From Candidatus Methylobacter titanis (GTDB lineage: Bacteria > Pseudomonadota > Gammaproteobacteria > Methylococcales > Methylomonadaceae), in assembly GCA_029946125.1 (NCBI GenBank), contig JAQSDX010000014.1, forward strand, positions 1 to 64,000: a stretch of 64,000 nucleotides of DNA. The letters run 5' to 3'. The notes below the pieces were generated by a model. That model was not told the DNA's origin. It saw only the letters and a list, made by a program, of their open reading frames with translations, and searched no databases. The position numbers and the translations under genes were made by a program. Positions 19,170-27,759 of the stretch are shown in pieces. Positions within the stretch are counted from its first letter, which is position 1. Each line of letters opens with the position of its first letter.

Positions 19170-19664
19170 ATGGAAAAAATAAAAGTTCTTTTTGTGTGTC
19201 TGGGCAATATCTGCCGGTCGCCTACGGCGGAAGGCGTGTTTACCAAACTGGTCAAGGATCATGATTTGGAAGCGTATTTCTCTATCGATTCGGCAGGTAC
19301 TCATGCTTACCATGTCGGCAAAGAGCCTGATTTACGCTCCCAAGCGGCCGCCCTTGAACGGGATATTGATTTATCCGGTTTGCGTGGCAGACAAGTCATT
19401 AATGGGGATTTTGAGGATTTCGATTTTGTGCTGGCGATGGATGATGAAAATTATTCAATACTGATCAATGCCTGTCCTGAGCAATACAAAACCAAAGTTA
19501 ACTACTTTCTTGATTACGCGCCGCAGCTCAATGAACGCCAGGTGCCTGATCCTTATTATGGCGGCCAATACGGTTTTGAGCGGGTGCTGGATATGATTGA
19601 ACAGGCCTCTGCCGGTTTTTTAAAAACCTTGCAGGAATCGGGTCGGATTAAATCAACGGGGTAA
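19170..19664 (+). CDS. Low-molecular-weight protein-tyrosine phosphatase
   Basis: A 164-residue cytoplasmic phosphatase. The N-terminal VCLGNICRSPTAE carries the CxxxxxR[ST] P-loop with nucleophile Cys11 and Arg17. The C-terminal VPDPYYGG supplies the general-acid Asp of the family DPYY loop. Such enzymes dephosphorylate tyrosine kinases of exopolysaccharide systems or low-molecular substrates; no kinase partner is nearby. The frame is open upstream to 19089, but the conserved protein begins at ATG 19170. The next gene follows after 4 bp, suggesting coupling. Confidence 0.9.
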   Translation: MEKIKVLFVCLGNICRSPTAEGVFTKLVKDHDLEAYFSIDSAGTHAYHVGKEPDLRSQAAALERDIDLSGLRGRQVINGDFEDFDFVLAMDDENYSILINACPEQYKTKVNYFLDYAPQLNERQVPDPYYGGQYGFERVLDMIEQASAGFLKTLQESGRIKSTG

Positions 19665-19668
19665 TGTC

Positions 19669-20388
19669 ATGGCAATAATATCGAATACTGTCATTTATCT
19701 GGATGGCGATGTCGTACTGGAAGCTTTTTTTGCCTTTGATGATGAAATTTCAGGCCGCAGACCGGCGGTTTTAATTAATCATACCTGGGCGGGGCGGGAT
19801 GATTTTGTTGCCGAGAAAGCTAAAAAATTGGCCGCTTTAGGTTATGTCGGTTTTGCGGTTGATATGTACGGCAAGGGTGTTTTAGGGACGAGTCCTGAAG
19901 AAAATATGCAGCTGATGCAACCTTTTATGGCTGATCGCGTTATGTTGCAACAGCGCATGAAAGCGGCTTTGGCGGCGGTGAGATTAATGCCTTGGGTTGA
20001 CGACAGCAAAATCGCCGCGATGGGTTTTTGTTTTGGCGGCTTGTGTTCGCTTGATCTGGCTAGAGCTGGCGCTGATATTAAAGGTGTGGTGAGTTTTCAT
20101 GGCTTGCTGGCTGCGCCTGAAAAACCCCAGAATAACGCGATTAAGGCAAAGATTTTGGCTTTACATGGTCGGGATGACCCGTTGGTTCCGACTGAGCAAG
20201 TGCTGGCCTTCGAGCAGGAAATGACCGATGCAGGTACAGACTGGCAGTTGCATACCTACGGCAATACACTGCATGGATTTACTAATCCGCTTGCCAATGA
20301 TCCCGTATTTGGTGCTGTCTATCAGCCTGACTCGGATCGGCGCTCGTGGATAGCGATGCAAAATTTTTTGTCGGAAATATTCGGCTGA
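19669..20388 (+). CDS. Dienelactone hydrolase family protein
   Basis: A 239-residue alpha/beta hydrolase with the DLH triad: Cys in GFCFGG (about residue 122), Asp in GRDDPLVP, His in TLHGFTNP. The cysteine nucleophile separates it from serine esterases. The prototype opens dienelactone rings, but broad-family members like this one hydrolyse unknown esters. It is four bases behind the phosphatase gene, and a long leader separates it from gyrA. Confidence 0.85.
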   Translation: MAIISNTVIYLDGDVVLEAFFAFDDEISGRRPAVLINHTWAGRDDFVAEKAKKLAALGYVGFAVDMYGKGVLGTSPEENMQLMQPFMADRVMLQQRMKAALAAVRLMPWVDDSKIAAMGFCFGGLCSLDLARAGADIKGVVSFHGLLAAPEKPQNNAIKAKILALHGRDDPLVPTEQVLAFEQEMTDAGTDWQLHTYGNTLHGFTNPLANDPVFGAVYQPDSDRRSWIAMQNFLSEIFG

Positions 20389-20405
20389 TGAGGAAGTCAA
20401 TCGCG

Positions 20406-20436
20406 TCGTGCGCCCTAAGCTAAGCAACGCGCACGA
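20406..20436. repeat. Hairpin between hydrolase gene and gyrA
   Basis: TCGTGCG (20406-20412) pairs with CGCACGA (20430-20436) around a 17-base loop containing TAAGCTAAGC. No T-tract follows. It may mark the end of the preceding transcript or be a dispersed palindromic repeat. Low certainty as to role. Confidence 0.4.
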
Positions 20437-20522
20437 TACAGTTAATCAACGTTGTTTTAATTGCCCTCTGTCTGAAGCAAAACTGGATCGTTTGCAGTGT
20501 AAGAGATAAAACGCTATCAGCT

Positions 20523-20551
20523 TCGACACAATTGCGACAATTTGTTATAAT
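20523..20551 (+). promoter_or_regulatory. Sigma-70-type promoter of gyrA
   Basis: The -35 TCGACA (20523-20528), a 17-bp spacer and a consensus -10 TATAAT (20546-20551) lie about 120 bp before the gyrA start. The predicted leader contains a CACACTTA/TAAGTGTG stem (20578-20585 with 20604-20611). It likely drives gyrA and probably serC and downstream genes. Confidence 0.7.
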
Positions 20552-20674
20552 CTGCGGCTTATTTCATGCCATGTAGTCACACTTAAAACAAGAAAAACCA
20601 GGATAAGTGTGTTCGTACTTAGTCACGAAACCATGCCGGTCTGTATTAACGGCACACTGTATGTATAGGGATCA

Positions 20675-23314
20675 ATGTCAAACTTCGCTAAAGAAATAAT
20701 ACCTGTCAATCTCGAAGACGAGATGAAACAGTCCTATCTCGATTACGCCATGAGCGTTATCGTCGGTCGAGCCCTTCCAGATGTCAGAGACGGCCTTAAG
20801 CCGGTGCATCGCCGCGTGTTATATGCAATGAGCGAGCTTGGCAATGATTGGAACAAGCCTTATAAAAAATCGGCGCGTGTCGTCGGTGACGTGATCGGTA
20901 AATATCACCCTCATGGCGATACCGCGGTTTATGACACCATGGTACGGATGGCGCAGAATTTTTCGATGCGTTATATGCTGATCGACGGGCAGGGCAATTT
21001 CGGTTCGGTTGACGGCGATTCCCCTGCGGCGATGCGTTATACCGAAGTGCGCATGTCGAAAATTGCCCATGAATTGCTGGCCGATCTTGACAAGGAAACT
21101 GTTGATTTTGCGCCCAACTATGATGAATCAGAATCTGAACCGAAGGTCTTGCCGACCCGGGTGCCGACCTTATTGATTAACGGTTCATCGGGTATCGCAG
21201 TCGGTATGGCGACTAATATTCCGCCGCATAACTTGTCTGAAGTCGTTAGCGCCTGTCTGGCGATGATCGATCAGCCGGATCTTACCGTGCATGATTTGAT
21301 GGCTCATATCCCGGGGCCCGATTTTCCTACCGCCGCTTTTATTAATGGCGCGGCAGGTATTTACAGCGCTTATACCACCGGTCGCGGCAAGATTTATTTG
21401 CGCGCGCGCTGTCATTTTGAAGACATCGGCGACAGCAGCCGACAAGCGATTATTACCACGGAATTGCCTTATCAGGTCAACAAGGCGAGATTGCTGGAGA
21501 AAATTGCCGAGCTGGTTAAGGAAGGCAAGCTTGAAGGCATTTCCGGTTTACGCGATGAATCGGACAAAGACGGCATGCGCATGGTGATTGAACTGCGTCG
21601 CGGCGAAATGCCCGAAGTGGTGCTGAATAACCTGTACAAGCAGACGCAATTCCAGACCGTGTTCGGCATCAATATGGTTGCCCTGCTGGATGGTCGTCCG
21701 CATTGCATGAATCTTCTGGAGATTATCAGCGCCTTTATCAACCACAGACGGGAAATTGTTACCCGCAGAACGATTTATAATCTGCGCAGGGCCAGGGAAA
21801 GAGCGCATATTTTAGAAGGGCTTGCGGTTGCGTTAGCCAATATCGATGAAATGATTGCGCTGATTAAAGCGGCTGGCAATCCGGCCGAGGCTAAAGTCGG
21901 TTTGTTGGAAAAAAGCTGGGATGCAGGGCTGGTTTCAACGCTGCTGGAGCGCGCCGATGCGGATCGTTCCCGGCCGGAAGACTTGGCTGTAGAATTCGGC
22001 ATTCATGCCGGGATTTACCGGCTGTCTGAAACCCAGGCTCAGGCTATTCTCGATTTGCGTCTGCACCGCTTGACCGGTCTGGAGCAGGACAAGATAGTCA
22101 ATGAATACAAGCAGCTGCTGGAACAAATTGATGAGTATCTGTTTATTCTGGGTAGCGATACTCGCCTGATGGAAATCATCAGAGAAGAGTTGGTCGCTAT
22201 CAAAGATCAGTATTCTGACCCGCGCCGCACCGAAATCTTGCAAAATCATTTGGATTTGTCCGAGGCGGATCTGATTACCGAAGAAGATATGGTGGTGACC
22301 ATGTCGCACGAAGGCTATGTCAAATCACAACCGTTGAGCGATTACACGGCGCAACGGCGCGGCGGTCGCGGCAAGTCGGCCACAGCCACTAAAGAACTGG
22401 ATTATGTCGATAAGCTGATTGTGGCCAATACCCACGATACTATTCTGTGTTTTTCATCACGGGGAAAAGTTTACTGGCTGAAAGTCTATCAATTGCCGGT
22501 TGCCAGTCGCGCCGCCAGAGGCAAACCTTTCGTCAATTTGCTGCCATTGGAGCAGGGCGAAAAAATCAATGCGATATTGCCGATACGCGAGTTTACCGAC
22601 ACTAAATTCATTTTTATGGCGACCTCGGCGGGTACCGTCAAAAAGACGCCGTTAAAAGAATTTGAGCGTCAGCGCACTAACGGTAAAATCGCCATCGATT
22701 TAAGAGAAGACGATACGCTGGTCGGCGTTGCGGTGACCGATGGGCAGCAAAACGTGCTGTTGTTCAGCAGCACCGGCAAGGCGGTCTGTTTTAATGAAGC
22801 GGATGTGCGCTCCATGGGCAGAACGGCGTCCGGGGTGCGCGGAATTCGTTTGCAAGAAGGGCAAAAAGTCATTTCCCTGATTATCTCGACCGAAGGTACG
22901 GTGCTGAACATCACCGAGAACGGTTACGGCAAGCGCACCAAGCTGGAAGAGTTTACCTGCCATAAACGCGGCGGTCAGGGTCTGATTGCGATACAAACAT
23001 CGGCGCGTAACGGCGCTGTGGTTGGCGCCGTGCTGGTCAATGATAATGACGAAATTATGCTGATTACCGATGGCGGCACCCTGGTGCGTACCCGGGTTGA
23101 CGGCATCTCGGTGGTCGGCAGAAATACCCAGGGTGTAACGATTATTCGATTGGGTAAAAAGGAAAAAGTCATCGGCGTGGATCGTATCGAAGGTTTAGCC
23201 GGGGTAGATGATGCCGATGATGATGAAGGTACTCTTTTAGCCGATGCCGAATCAGAGCCGGATGCATCGGATGAAACAACCAATGACGACAGTGAACCAG
23301 GTGAGGAATCGTAA
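20675..23314 (+). CDS. gyrA: DNA gyrase subunit A
   Basis: Breakage-reunion subunit of gyrase, which with GyrB introduces negative supercoils. 879 residues, usual length. The catalytic tyrosine is Tyr122 in AMRYTEVRM. The quinolone-determining stretch is [10 protein letters not shown], so residue 83 is Thr and 87 Asp; Thr83 is the natural residue in some gammaproteobacteria such as Pseudomonas and does not by itself imply resistance. The GyrA box QRRGGRG near residue 558 marks the DNA-wrapping domain and separates it from ParC. A very acidic tail (about 845-879) ends the protein. The stop overlaps the serC start by one base (TAATG). Confidence 0.98.
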   Translation: MSNFAKEIIPVNLEDEMKQSYLDYAMSVIVGRALPDVRDGLKPVHRRVLYAMSELGNDWNKPYKKSARVVGDVIGKYHPHGDTAVYDTMVRMAQNFSMRYMLIDGQGNFGSVDGDSPAAMRYTEVRMSKIAHELLADLDKETVDFAPNYDESESEPKVLPTRVPTLLINGSSGIAVGMATNIPPHNLSEVVSACLAMIDQPDLTVHDLMAHIPGPDFPTAAFINGAAGIYSAYTTGRGKIYLRARCHFEDIGDSSRQAIITTELPYQVNKARLLEKIAELVKEGKLEGISGLRDESDKDGMRMVIELRRGEMPEVVLNNLYKQTQFQTVFGINMVALLDGRPHCMNLLEIISAFINHRREIVTRRTIYNLRRARERAHILEGLAVALANIDEMIALIKAAGNPAEAKVGLLEKSWDAGLVSTLLERADADRSRPEDLAVEFGIHAGIYRLSETQAQAILDLRLHRLTGLEQDKIVNEYKQLLEQIDEYLFILGSDTRLMEIIREELVAIKDQYSDPRRTEILQNHLDLSEADLITEEDMVVTMSHEGYVKSQPLSDYTAQRRGGRGKSATATKELDYVDKLIVANTHDTILCFSSRGKVYWLKVYQLPVASRAARGKPFVNLLPLEQGEKINAILPIREFTDTKFIFMATSAGTVKKTPLKEFERQRTNGKIAIDLREDDTLVGVAVTDGQQNVLLFSSTGKAVCFNEADVRSMGRTASGVRGIRLQEGQKVISLIISTEGTVLNITENGYGKRTKLEEFTCHKRGGQGLIAIQTSARNGAVVGAVLVNDNDEIMLITDGGTLVRTRVDGISVVGRNTQGVTIIRLGKKEKVIGVDRIEGLAGVDDADDDEGTLLADAESEPDASDETTNDDSEPGEES

Positions 23315-24393
23315 TGTCCAGAGTTTATAATTTTAGCGCAGGTCCGTCTGCATTTCCTGAATCGGTATTGCAGCAAGCGCAACAAGAAATGCTGGAATGG
23401 CGCGATAGCGGCATGTCGGTTATGGAAATGAGTCATCGCGGCAAGCATTTTTCCAGTATTGCCGAAGAGTTGGAAAGCGATTTGAGAGCGCTGCTGGCCG
23501 TTCCTGAAAACTATAAAGTTTTGTTCCTGCAAGGCGGAGCAACGGCGCAGTTTTCGTTGATACCGCAGAATATCCTGAACGGCAAGACTAAAGCCTGTTA
23601 TCTGAATACCGGTGCCTGGTCGGAAAAGGCGATCAAGGACGCCAAGGCTTATTGCGATGTAGTGGTTAGCGCCAGTTCGGAAGCGTCAAAATTTACCACG
23701 ATTCCCGATGCTGCCAGCTGGGCAATCGACAATCAGGCGGCTTATCTGCACTATACGTCGAATGAAACCATACACGGCGTAGAGTTTCAATCTTGCCCGG
23801 ATAGCAAGGGCTTGCCGCTGGTGTCGGATATGTCGTCTAATATTTTATCGCGCAAGATCGATGTCAGCCAATACGGTTTGATTTACGCCGGAACCCAGAA
23901 AAACATGGGGCCAGCGGGCGTTACCGTAGTCATCGTCAGGGACGATTTGGTCGGTCATGCGCCTAAAACGGTACCTTCGGTTTTTAACTATGCCGAACAG
24001 GCAAAAAATCAATCGATGCTGAACACACCGGCAACCTATAGCTGGTATCTGGTCGGGTTGGTGCTTAAGTGGTTAAAAGAGCAGGGTGGTGTTGAGGCTA
24101 TCGAACAACGCAATATCGCTAAGGCAGCGAAATTATATCAGGCCATCGACCAGTCGACTTTGTATTCCAATCCGGTAGAAATAGCGTCTCGTTCACGGAT
24201 GAACGTGCCGTTTATTCTGGCCGACGAAAGTCTGGATAAACCGTTTTTGGCGGCAGCAGAAGCCAATGGTTTGTTTGAGTTGAAAGGTCATCGTTCAGTG
24301 GGCGGTATGCGGGCCAGTATTTATAATGCGATGCCGGAAGCCGGTGTGCTGGCTTTGATCGATTTTATGGCTGAATTTGAACGCAGCCATTAA
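23314..24393 (+). CDS. serC: Phosphoserine aminotransferase
   Basis: PLP enzyme that makes 3-phosphoserine from 3-phosphohydroxypyruvate (serine pathway) and also serves pyridoxal phosphate synthesis. 359 residues, the normal length. The start [16 protein letters not shown] is the family hallmark, and the PLP lysine is Lys196 in YAGTQKNMGPAG. Translationally coupled to gyrA and followed by pheA, the arrangement seen in Pseudomonas and relatives. Confidence 0.97.
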   Translation: MSRVYNFSAGPSAFPESVLQQAQQEMLEWRDSGMSVMEMSHRGKHFSSIAEELESDLRALLAVPENYKVLFLQGGATAQFSLIPQNILNGKTKACYLNTGAWSEKAIKDAKAYCDVVVSASSEASKFTTIPDAASWAIDNQAAYLHYTSNETIHGVEFQSCPDSKGLPLVSDMSSNILSRKIDVSQYGLIYAGTQKNMGPAGVTVVIVRDDLVGHAPKTVPSVFNYAEQAKNQSMLNTPATYSWYLVGLVLKWLKEQGGVEAIEQRNIAKAAKLYQAIDQSTLYSNPVEIASRSRMNVPFILADESLDKPFLAAAEANGLFELKGHRSVGGMRASIYNAMPEAGVLALIDFMAEFERSH

Positions 24394-24435
24394 TCGACAA
24401 CCTAAGAATTGAATCAGGCTACTAAGGATACTTCC

Positions 24436-25521
24436 ATGCCATCCGCTACTCCGCTTTCTGAGTTAAGAGATAAAATTGATGCCATCGATAAGCAGATTCT
24501 GCAATTGATTAATCAACGCGCATCATATGCAATGGAAGTTGCCAAGACCAAGATTGCACAGGGTGAACAAGGGTCGTTTTACCGTCCGGATCGAGAGTCA
24601 TTGGTATTGCGGCGGATAAAAGACTTAAATCAGGGGCCGTTAACCGATGATACGGCGGCTCATTTTTTCAGGGAATTGATGTCGGCATGTTTGGCGCTGG
24701 AAAAACCGCTGGATGTGGCTTATTTAGGTCCTGAGGGCACATTTACCCAGCAAGCCGCCATTAAACATTTCGGTTCAGCGGTTAAAACCGTACCGGCGAC
24801 AACGATTAACGATATTTTTAATGCGGTGGAAAACGGCAACTGCCAGTTTGGCGTGGTGCCGGTCGAAAATTCCACCGAAGGCATCATCAGTCATACGCTG
24901 GATCGTTTTTTGGCTTCACCGCTGAAAATATGCGGCGAAGTTGAAATCAGGGTGCATCAAAATCTGATGGGGCTGGTAGATAGTCTGGATGAAGTCACCG
25001 AGGTGTTTTCTCATCAGCAATCACTGGCGCAGTGTCGGCAATGGCTGGATAACCATTTGCCGAATGCCAAGCGAACTGCGGTCAATAGCAATACCGAGGC
25101 GGCAAGATTAGCATCAACCCATAAACAGGCGGTTGCGATAGCGGGCATTGTTGCGGCTGAGATTTATCGATTAAACGTCATCGAAAAGAATATCGAAGAC
25201 GAATCCAATAATACCACCCGTTTTATCATTATCGGACAGCAAATATCGACGCCAACGGGTAACGATAAAACCACTCTGGTCGTTTCTACAGGCAATCAAC
25301 CCGGTGCGTTGCACAGAATACTTGAGCCTTTCGCAAGATTGAATATCGGCATGGTGCATATCGAATCCAGGCCGTCACGTCAGGGATTATGGGATTATGT
25401 GTTTTTTATCGATATTGAAGGTCACTGTGAGGATAACGATGTTGCTAAGGCGCTGGAACTGTTGAAAGCCAACGTTAATATGCTAAAGCTTTTGGGTTCC
25501 TATCCTAAAGCCGTACTGTAA
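24436..25521 (+). CDS. pheA: Bifunctional chorismate mutase / prephenate dehydratase
   Basis: Makes phenylpyruvate from chorismate for phenylalanine synthesis. 361 residues. AroQ-type mutase at about 10-90 (LRDKIDAIDKQILQLINQRA); dehydratase at about 96-275 (YLGPEGTFTQQAA, then VPVENSTEG and NNTTRFIIIG); C-terminal ACT domain with the GALHRIL and IESRPSR motifs that bind phenylalanine for feedback inhibition. The frame is open nine codons further up to a TTG, but AAGGA seven bases before ATG 24436 and homology favour this start. Confidence 0.97.
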   Translation: MPSATPLSELRDKIDAIDKQILQLINQRASYAMEVAKTKIAQGEQGSFYRPDRESLVLRRIKDLNQGPLTDDTAAHFFRELMSACLALEKPLDVAYLGPEGTFTQQAAIKHFGSAVKTVPATTINDIFNAVENGNCQFGVVPVENSTEGIISHTLDRFLASPLKICGEVEIRVHQNLMGLVDSLDEVTEVFSHQQSLAQCRQWLDNHLPNAKRTAVNSNTEAARLASTHKQAVAIAGIVAAEIYRLNVIEKNIEDESNNTTRFIIIGQQISTPTGNDKTTLVVSTGNQPGALHRILEPFARLNIGMVHIESRPSRQGLWDYVFFIDIEGHCEDNDVAKALELLKANVNMLKLLGSYPKAVL

Positions 25522-25549
25522 ACATTTCCCCTCATCCTTTCGGTTGTAG

Positions 25550-25566
25550 GGGCGAAAAATTCGCCC
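25550..25566. repeat. Small hairpin in the pheA-hisC gap
   Basis: GGGCGAA-AAA-TTCGCCC, preceded by TGTAG, is a truncated member of the TGTAGGGGCGAA family found in full at 26756-26866. It lies 11 bp before the hisC start and could influence hisC translation. Confidence 0.6.
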
Positions 25567-25577
25567 AAAGGCAATTC

Positions 25578-26741
25578 ATGAACAACACTGATAAAATCTA
25601 TAATCTTGCCGTATCCGGCGTGCAAAAGTTGATTCCTTATACGCCCGGCAAGCCGATTGAAGAACTTGAGCGTGAGTTGGGGCTTACTCAGACGACTACC
25701 AAGGATGGAGGAAGTGTCGCAATCGGTAGGGAACCGATGCGACTCATAAAACTCGCATCTAATGAAAATCCTTTAGGCCCTGGAAAAAAAGCCTTGGCCG
25801 CGATACAGGCGACTTTGAAGGATTTGGCCTTGTATCCGGATGGCAACGGTTTTAATTTAAAATCTGCGCTAGCTGATAAATACGCTGTTGATATAAGCCA
25901 GATTACGCTGGGAAATGGCTCTAACGAAATTCTGGAGTTGGTGGCCAGGGCATTTTTAACGCCCGAGCTTGAAGTGGTTTTTTCGCAGCATGCCTTCGCT
26001 GTGTATCCTCTGGTGACTCAGGCAGTCGGCGCTACGGCGGTTGTGGCACCCGCCTTAAATTACGGGCACGATCTCGATGCGATGCAGCAGCGGATTACCG
26101 ACAAAACGCGCTTGGTATTTATAGCGAATCCCAATAATCCAACCGGCACATTGTTGAATCATGCCTATTTGGAGTTATTTATTAAGGCGTTGCCGGACAC
26201 TTGTATCTGTGTGCTTGATGAGGCCTATTGTGAATTTGTTGGTGACCAAAGCGCCGGCAATTCAATATCCTGGCTGAAAAAATACCCTAACTTATTGATT
26301 ACTCGCACTTTTTCTAAGGCTTACGGGTTGGCTGGATTGCGTATCGGCTATGGCTTATCCAGTCCGCAACTAGCGGACATCCTGAATCGGGTGCGCCAGC
26401 CTTTTAATAATAATATGCTGGCCTTAGTTGCTGCCAAAGCCGCGTTGACGGATATTGAACACTTGCAAAATACCCTTGCCGTTAATGCTCAAGGCATGCA
26501 GTTTATAACTGAAGGCTTTAAAGCTTTGGGTTTGGAATGGATTCCGTCGGCAGGTAATTTTGTGCTGGTCGATCTGAAACAGTCTGCAATGCCGATTTAT
26601 GAGGCTTTGTTGCGCAAAGGCGTTATCGTCAGACCGGTTGGTGTGTATGAATTGCCTAACCACCTGCGCATTACTGTAGGCACACAGACGGAAAATCAGT
26701 TGTTTATACAGGCATTAACTGAAGTTATATCTGTGTTATGA
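25578..26741 (+). CDS. hisC: Histidinol-phosphate aminotransferase with in-frame repeat insertion
   Basis: PLP aminotransferase of histidine synthesis; in this gene neighbourhood it may also transaminate aromatic keto acids. 387 residues, slightly long. Family features: IKLASNENPLGP near 57-68, the PLP-lysine segment TFSKAYGLAGLRIGY near residue 246, and the C-terminal LRITVG. Between ELGL and IKLASNENP, where relatives have only a few residues, about 16 extra residues (KDGGSVAIGREPMR) are encoded by a palindromic element. The insertion keeps the frame and sits in a surface loop before the conserved N-terminal strand, so activity is probably kept. AAAGG seven bases before the ATG. Confidence 0.93.
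   Translation: MNNTDKIYNLAVSGVQKLIPYTPGKPIEELERELGLTQTTTKDGGSVAIGREPMRLIKLASNENPLGPGKKALAAIQATLKDLALYPDGNGFNLKSALADKYAVDISQITLGNGSNEILELVARAFLTPELEVVFSQHAFAVYPLVTQAVGATAVVAPALNYGHDLDAMQQRITDKTRLVFIANPNNPTGTLLNHAYLELFIKALPDTCICVLDEAYCEFVGDQSAGNSISWLKKYPNLLITRTFSKAYGLAGLRIGYGLSSPQLADILNRVRQPFNNNMLALVAAKAALTDIEHLQNTLAVNAQGMQFITEGFKALGLEWIPSAGNFVLVDLKQSAMPIYEALLRKGVIVRPVGVYELPNHLRITVGTQTENQLFIQALTEVISVL
25701..25743 (+). repeat. In-frame palindromic element inside hisC
   Basis: These 43 bp match the element inside the fliK-like gene (minus strand, 43363-43449) at 38 positions by eye. The 3' half is a near-perfect palindrome, GTCGC-A-ATCGGT-AGGGA-ACCGAT-GCGAC with one bulge. It encodes KDGGSVAIGREPMR, against RDGGSVASGREPVR in the other gene, so the same reading frame is used in both hosts. 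This recalls Rickettsia palindromic elements, which also insert in frame. Confidence 0.8.
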
Positions 26742-26755
26742 ATACACGAAGAATT

Positions 26756-26866
26756 TGTAGGGGCGAATTCATGCCGGGCTGTCCTGCCTGGCACCCTACG
26801 GGCCAGTGCAAATCTGCTCCCGGCAGATTTGTCAGTCGTCCTTGGGCGAATGAATTCGCCCCTACA
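26756..26866. mobile_element. 111-bp element with perfect 17-bp terminal inverted repeats
   Basis: TGTAGGGGCGAATTCAT (26756-26772) and its exact reverse complement (26850-26866) bound 77 bp, which hold a further perfect hairpin CAAATCTGC-TCCCG-GCAGATTTG (26809-26831). It fills the hisC-tyrA gap and ends 13 bp before the tyrA start. No ORF inside: a MITE or REP-composite. The AATTCAT core recurs in the palindrome at 39219. Confidence 0.85.
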
Positions 26867-26879
26867 GCGGTTGGAAATA

Positions 26880-27758
26880 ATGTTTAAGCGGATTTGCATT
26901 ATCGGCGTCGGTTTAATCGGCGGCTCTATTGCCCGTTCTGCACGACAGCAGGGTTTATGCAATAACATAGTCGGCTACGGTCGTAAGCAGGACGAGAAAA
27001 ATCTGCAAGCGGCAAAGCGCTTGGGTGTTATTGATGACTATACTCTGGAGTTGGCGGAAGCCGTTCAAGGTACCGATTGTGTGGTGATTGCCACGCCGGT
27101 TGCAAGCATCGAAAGCATTTTTTCTCAGCTTAAACCATTGTGGTCGGATGACGCGATTTATACCGATGTCGGTAGCACCAAAGGCAGCGTTATCGCCGCA
27201 GCAGAGCGGGTTTTCGGCAGGGTTCCTGATAATCTGGTTCCTGCTCATCCGATTGCCGGAGCAGAGCAAAGCGGAGTTATAGCTTCAGTGGGCGACTTGT
27301 TTGTCAATAAACGCCTGATTATCACACCGGTCGGAAATACTCAGCCTGAAGCTGTGCAAAAAATTCAAGGTTTTTGGGAAGGACTGGGGTCGTTGGTGTC
27401 AGTGATGGAGGTGCAACATCATGATAGCGTGTTGGCAGCAACCAGTCATTTGCCGCATATTCTGGCCTTTGCTTTGGTCGATATGCTCGGTCATAAGGAC
27501 GAGCAGAGCGAAATTTTTCAATATGCGGCCAGCGGGTTCAAAGATTTTACCCGGATTGCATCCAGCGATCCTACGATGTGGCAGGATATTTGTACGGCTA
27601 ACAAGGATGAAATCATTCCTTTAATTGAGCAGTTAAAGGATGAATTAGATAAAATACAATGTTTGCTGGAAAATGATGACAGCCAGCAACTTTTTGCAAC
27701 CTTTACGTATGCCAGAAATGCTCGGCAACGCTTTCTTGATCAGTTCAATACTAATTAA
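26880..27758 (+). CDS. tyrA: Prephenate (arogenate/cyclohexadienyl) dehydrogenase
   Basis: NAD(P)-dependent oxidative decarboxylase of tyrosine synthesis. 292 residues. The Rossmann fingerprint GVGLIGGSIARSARQ sits at about residues 8-22. VGSTKG, HPIAGAEQSG and ATSHLPH are family motifs, the last carrying the catalytic His. No chorismate mutase domain is attached, consistent with the monofunctional type; the mutase is in PheA. An open frame extends upstream through the repeat element, but homology begins at ATG 26880. The stop is one base from the aroA start. Confidence 0.93.
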   Translation: MFKRICIIGVGLIGGSIARSARQQGLCNNIVGYGRKQDEKNLQAAKRLGVIDDYTLELAEAVQGTDCVVIATPVASIESIFSQLKPLWSDDAIYTDVGSTKGSVIAAAERVFGRVPDNLVPAHPIAGAEQSGVIASVGDLFVNKRLIITPVGNTQPEAVQKIQGFWEGLGSLVSVMEVQHHDSVLAATSHLPHILAFALVDMLGHKDEQSEIFQYAASGFKDFTRIASSDPTMWQDICTANKDEIIPLIEQLKDELDKIQCLLENDDSQQLFATFTYARNARQRFLDQFNTN

Positions 27759-27759
27759 T

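Noticed and set aside
20744-20940. Thr at GyrA position 83 as a quinolone-resistance mutation
   Set aside because: Thr83 is the wild-type residue in some gammaproteobacteria, so without relatives to compare it is not evidence of resistance.
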